Shown piece by piece: positions 9,600 to 11,535 of a stretch of DNA of 11,535 nucleotides. The notes under the pieces were generated by a model that saw only the letters and a program-made list of their open reading frames with translations, was not told the DNA's origin and did not search any database. Source of the DNA: Conidiobolus incongruus B7586 (Eukaryota; Entomophthoromycota; Entomophthoromycetes; Entomophthorales; Conidiobolaceae); the NCBI GenBank assembly GCA_000697335.1, contig JNEM01013729.1, forward strand, positions 1 through 11,535, written 5' to 3'. Position 1 is the stretch's first letter. Each line of letters begins with the position of its first letter. A program made the position numbers and the translations under genes.

Positions 9600-10616
9600 A
9601 TACCTAAATCCCTCTCTAAAAAAACCTACTTGCACATTAATTAACTTTATAAAGAAGGTAAATCAACTTGTGATATTGTTAGAATTACTAATGTTAGTTA
9701 GTTTACTATAGTTAAAGCTGTTAAAAATAGCAATAAAGAAACATTTAAACCTAAACTTAAGCATGTTAGGATTATAGATGAACATGATGAGAAGTATATC
9801 TATAGGTTAGTTAATACAGGCAAGTGTGGTACTGCTGTAGAAATATAGTAAGAACTATAAAACTATATAGGAATATTAGTTAGCACTGATACTATTATAC
9901 ATGTTTTACATTAGCATGGATACTGCTCACAACTCAAGAAAAAACACCCCTAATTAAAGAAATCCCACTCTAAAGCTAGGCAAGAGTTTAAATGTCACCA
10001 CTAATGTTAAACTGAAACTAATTAGAGTAAGGTTATTTTTTCTAATGAAACAAAAATATACTTTAGTGGATCTGATGAAAAAGCTAGATGCTTCAAAAAA
10101 GATACAAAACTACTTTGTGACTATTATGTTAATTCTACCTAAAAGTATAATGGTAGGTTAATTATTGTTTAGGGATGTATGTTGTCTTTAGGTGTAGGGT
10201 ATCTTTGTAAAGTTAATAAGGGAATTAATACTGAGATGTACTAAAGTATTCTAAACAATGAATTGAAAAAAACCATTGAATAGTATAGGTTAAACAAATC
10301 TAATGTTATTTTCCAGCAAGATAATACCTTTTGCTATACTACAGCTTCTACTACCAAATAGCTTAAAAATAACAAGATAACAGTTATGAAGTGGTTTCTT
10401 TAATCTCCTAACCTTAATCTAATTAAACACCTTTAGGATTAGTTAAAAAAAGCTATTAAAGCTTTCCCCCTAGCAAAAAATTTAGATCAACTTTAAGAAT
10501 ATATTTAAGAAGTATAGAACAAGATTAACCCTTCCTAGTATAAGAAGTTAGTTGATTCTATACCCCACAAACTTAAAGAAGTTAGAAAAGCTAAAGGTAA
10601 ATACACTAGGTTTTAA
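9600..10616 (+). pseudogene. Degraded Tc1-like transposase of copy F (one frame, 22 internal stops, no indel)
   Basis: The frame is continuous for 339 codons, from ATA (where ATG is expected, before PKSLSKK) to TAA after TRF. Residues 16-43 hold the helix-turn-helix (LYKEGKSTCDIVRITNVS...). The linker (RIIDEHDEKYIYRLV) follows. The DDE domain has its three acidic positions at 149, 241 and 276, giving D-91-D-34-E spacing, as in Tc1. The first reads Asn in SNETKIYFSG, the second is Asp in VIFQQDNT, and the third reads Lys in SPNLNLIKHL, so the triad is lost. GVGYLCKV near residue 198 and the carboxyl block LVDSIPHKLKEVRKAKGKYTRF are typical of the family. There are 22 in-frame stops before the end, all TAA or TAG and none TGA; those I can compare with other copies or the family fall at Gln or Trp positions. 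Confidence 0.94.
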
Positions 10617-10627
10617 TTTTTTTTTAT

Positions 10628-10846
10628 CACCAAAAACCTACAAATTTATAACTCACTTTAGGTAAAATTTAAGGGTTTATATTTTAGCCAATTAATAGCT
10701 AAATATCATCATTTAATGATATATATAACTAATAAATATAATAGATTTTAATTATTTAATTTAGGTTTATTTCATTAAATATTAATTAAGTTATTAGTAA
10801 AAATATAGGTGTTTTTGATTTTATAACTCACTTTTGCAGGTTAGTG
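10628..10846 (-). repeat. Copy F right IR/DR end
   Basis: This is the mirror of 9275-9494. The inner motif (inverted, ACTCAC at 10651) and the outer motif (ACTCAC at 10826) are 175 bp apart. The inner site carries CAAAAACCTACAAATTTAT and the outer site ends in TTTTGCAGGTTAGTG. The outer 35 bases match the left end almost perfectly; the sequence between the motifs matches only loosely. Confidence 0.82.
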
Positions 10847-11474
10847 TATAATAGTATTAGTGTTAACTAATATTCTTATATATTTTAATAATTGCTGTTG
10901 TATTTTTACAATAATATTATATTTATTTGTATTAACCAACCAATAAATATACTTCTTATTATGTTCATCTATAATTTTAGTATATCTAAGTTTAAGTTTA
11001 AATGTGTTTTTATTGCTGTTCTTAATAGCTTTAGCTATAATAAACTAGCTACCATTAGTAATTCTAAAAATATTATAAGTAAATTTATTATTTTTATAAA
11101 GTTAATTGATATACAAGTAAATTTTTTTAGAGAGGGATTTAAATATAAAAATACTAATAAAAAGAATTTAATATATTTATAAAATATTATATAAAATAAT
11201 AACAGAGAGTGAAAAAAGATATTGTTATATTTTATTAAATATACCTCTTTATCTCTAAACCCTAGAAATTTATAACACATTTAAGTTAAATATTAAGGGT
11301 TAATATTTTTTTTAATAGTTTATTAAATATATCTAAATATATTTATCTAAAATCAAATAATATAACTTAATTATATATTACAAAATCAAGTAATTTAATA
11401 TATAAAATTATTTTAACTATTAATTAAAATATATAAAATTTTGATTTTATGACTTATTTTTGGGGTTTAGTATA

Positions 11475-11535
11475 TAATAACCAATTAAAATAAATAATAA
11501 GCTAAAATTTATATCTATATATATATATCGAACTG
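11475..11535. other. AT-rich flank right of copy D
   Basis: This is a short A/T stretch with a TA run near 11509-11528 that ends in CGAACTG. It contains the only CpG I find in the window (11529-11530). It is too short to identify. Confidence 0.55.

Larger units (their letters stand above)
9275..10846 (+). mobile_element. Tc1-like DNA transposon, copy F, inserted in copy D
   Basis: The element is 1572 bp, exactly the length of copy C. It begins CACTAACCTACAAAAGTGAG at 9275 and ends with the inverse, CACTTTTGCAGGTTAGTG, at 10846. TA duplications lie at 9273-9274 and 10847-10848. The outermost 35 bases of the two ends match at 33 positions. It belongs to the C/D/F subfamily, is oriented opposite to its host D, and lies in the TA of D's transposase gene that corresponds to the TA hit by copy C in copy B. 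It has the only Tc1-like transposase frame in the window that I could follow without any indel. Confidence 0.96.
5673..11146 (-). pseudogene. Degraded Tc1-like transposase of copy D, in three pieces
   Basis: The minus-strand order is 11146-10849 (amino-terminal DNA-binding part; NPSLKK near 11135 in a shifted frame, IQQQL near 10900), then 9272-8996 (first catalytic Asp region), then 6108-5673 (second Asp, Glu and carboxyl end, finishing with TAA at 5673-5675 after TRF). The start position reads ATA at 11144-11146. The first Asp codon reads AAA and the catalytic Glu reads AAA; the QQ of the VIFQQD motif reads TAG TAA. The two insertions, many TAR stops and additional small changes make it thoroughly dead. 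The carboxyl-terminal VDSIPHKLKEVRK-type block (about 5690-5745) is still readable as NSIPYKLKKVRK-like sequence. Confidence 0.87.
5447..11472 (-). mobile_element. Tc1-like DNA transposon, copy D, split by copies E and F
   Basis: D is the outermost element of the right-hand half. Its left end (AACCAACCTATAAAGATGAG, a decayed form of the family terminus) follows TA at 5445-5446. Its right end (TTTTTGGGGTTTAGTA) is followed by TA at 11473-11474. Once copies E (6111-8993) and F (9275-10846) are removed, three pieces remain: 5447-6108, 8996-9272 and 10849-11472, about 1.57 kb together. They join colinearly with an uninterrupted copy such as C. Both termini match C and F, so D belongs to that subfamily, but it is much more decayed. 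It is the oldest of the nested elements in this half. The transposase runs on the minus strand. Confidence 0.92.

Noticed and set aside
9600-10616. A nuclear code with TAA/TAG as Gln (ciliate type), which would make copy F look open
   Set aside because: Trp positions of the family (V-W-GC, the W before SKVI, H-L-W-D) are also TAG/TAA, ATG is ATA in all copies, two catalytic residues are lost, and the family's natural carboxyl end is a TAA in all six copies. Mutation explains all of these; a changed code does not.
10892-11182. Open frame of 96 codons on the + strand
   Set aside because: It lies antisense to the amino-terminal part of the copy D transposase remnant and runs into its leader. 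It is low-complexity (Ile/Asn/Lys/Phe-rich), and its open length is explained by decayed transposon sequence.
11035-11280. Open frame of 81 codons on the minus strand
   Set aside because: It spans the inner terminal motif and leader of copy D and then a shifted reading of its transposase start (NPSLKK and after). The Met lies in transposon end sequence that is non-coding in all sister copies.
229-11472. Retroelement or LTR structure behind the repeated segments
   Set aside because: All repeats end in inverted, TA-flanked termini and encode DDE transposase remnants. I see no reverse transcriptase motif or paired direct long repeats.
2057-11472. CRISPR-like or tandem array from the many repeated GTGAGTYATAAA motifs
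   Set aside because: Each motif is an outer or inner site of a transposon end, with the fixed 175-177 bp spacing and inverted placement at the two ends of an element.
1-11535. Organellar or Plasmodium-like AT-rich genome
   Set aside because: Nested TA-flanked Tc1/mariner copies fill the window and no organellar gene or RNA is visible. The AT richness is largely produced by transitions within repeats.

Overview
The window is a graveyard of DNA transposons in extremely AT-rich eukaryotic DNA. I see no intact gene, no RNA gene and no host coding sequence. It holds six full-length copies (A to F, each about 1.56-1.58 kb once younger insertions are removed) of one Tc1-like family with DD34E chemistry, and one 1.3 kb mariner-like (DD34D) element. 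Together they cover all but about 0.8 kb of the 11.5 kb. Every border was placed from terminal inverted repeats and TA target duplications, and every transposase remnant was read by comparing copies.

Layout: 1-226 is AT-rich spacer; 229-1806 is copy A (+), unbroken by insertions; 1809-2054 is spacer with an AT microsatellite; 2057-5193 is copy B (+), split by copy C (-) at 2678-4249; 5196-5444 is spacer; 5447-11472 is copy D (-), split by copy E (-) at 6111-8993 and by copy F (+) at 9275-10846. E is itself split by the mariner at 6672-7989, so D > E > mariner is a three-level nest. 11475-11535 is spacer. By terminal sequence the Tc1-like copies form three groups: C/D/F, B/E, and A alone.

Two signals stand out. 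First, decay is dominated by C-to-T and G-to-A change. I found a single CpG in the whole window (11529-11530). Copy F keeps one continuous 339-codon transposase frame with 22 internal stops, all TAA or TAG, at positions that are Gln or Trp in sister copies or in the Tc1 family where I can tell. Sites that were Arg CGN codons read TG in one copy and CA in another. This is the pattern expected from repeat-induced point mutation (RIP) or cytosine-methylation decay. Second, copies C and F sit in the same TA of the transposase gene of their hosts B and D, both opposite in orientation to the host.

Organism: a eukaryote with very AT-rich repeat DNA. The RIP-like decay, and the fungal-looking wording of the degraded transposase (GVGYL, the SPNLNLIEHLWD-type motif), point to a filamentous fungus, but this is inference from memory of the families and another AT-rich eukaryote is possible. 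None of the transposases can be expressed as it stands, so any later movement must have been driven by enzyme made elsewhere in the genome.
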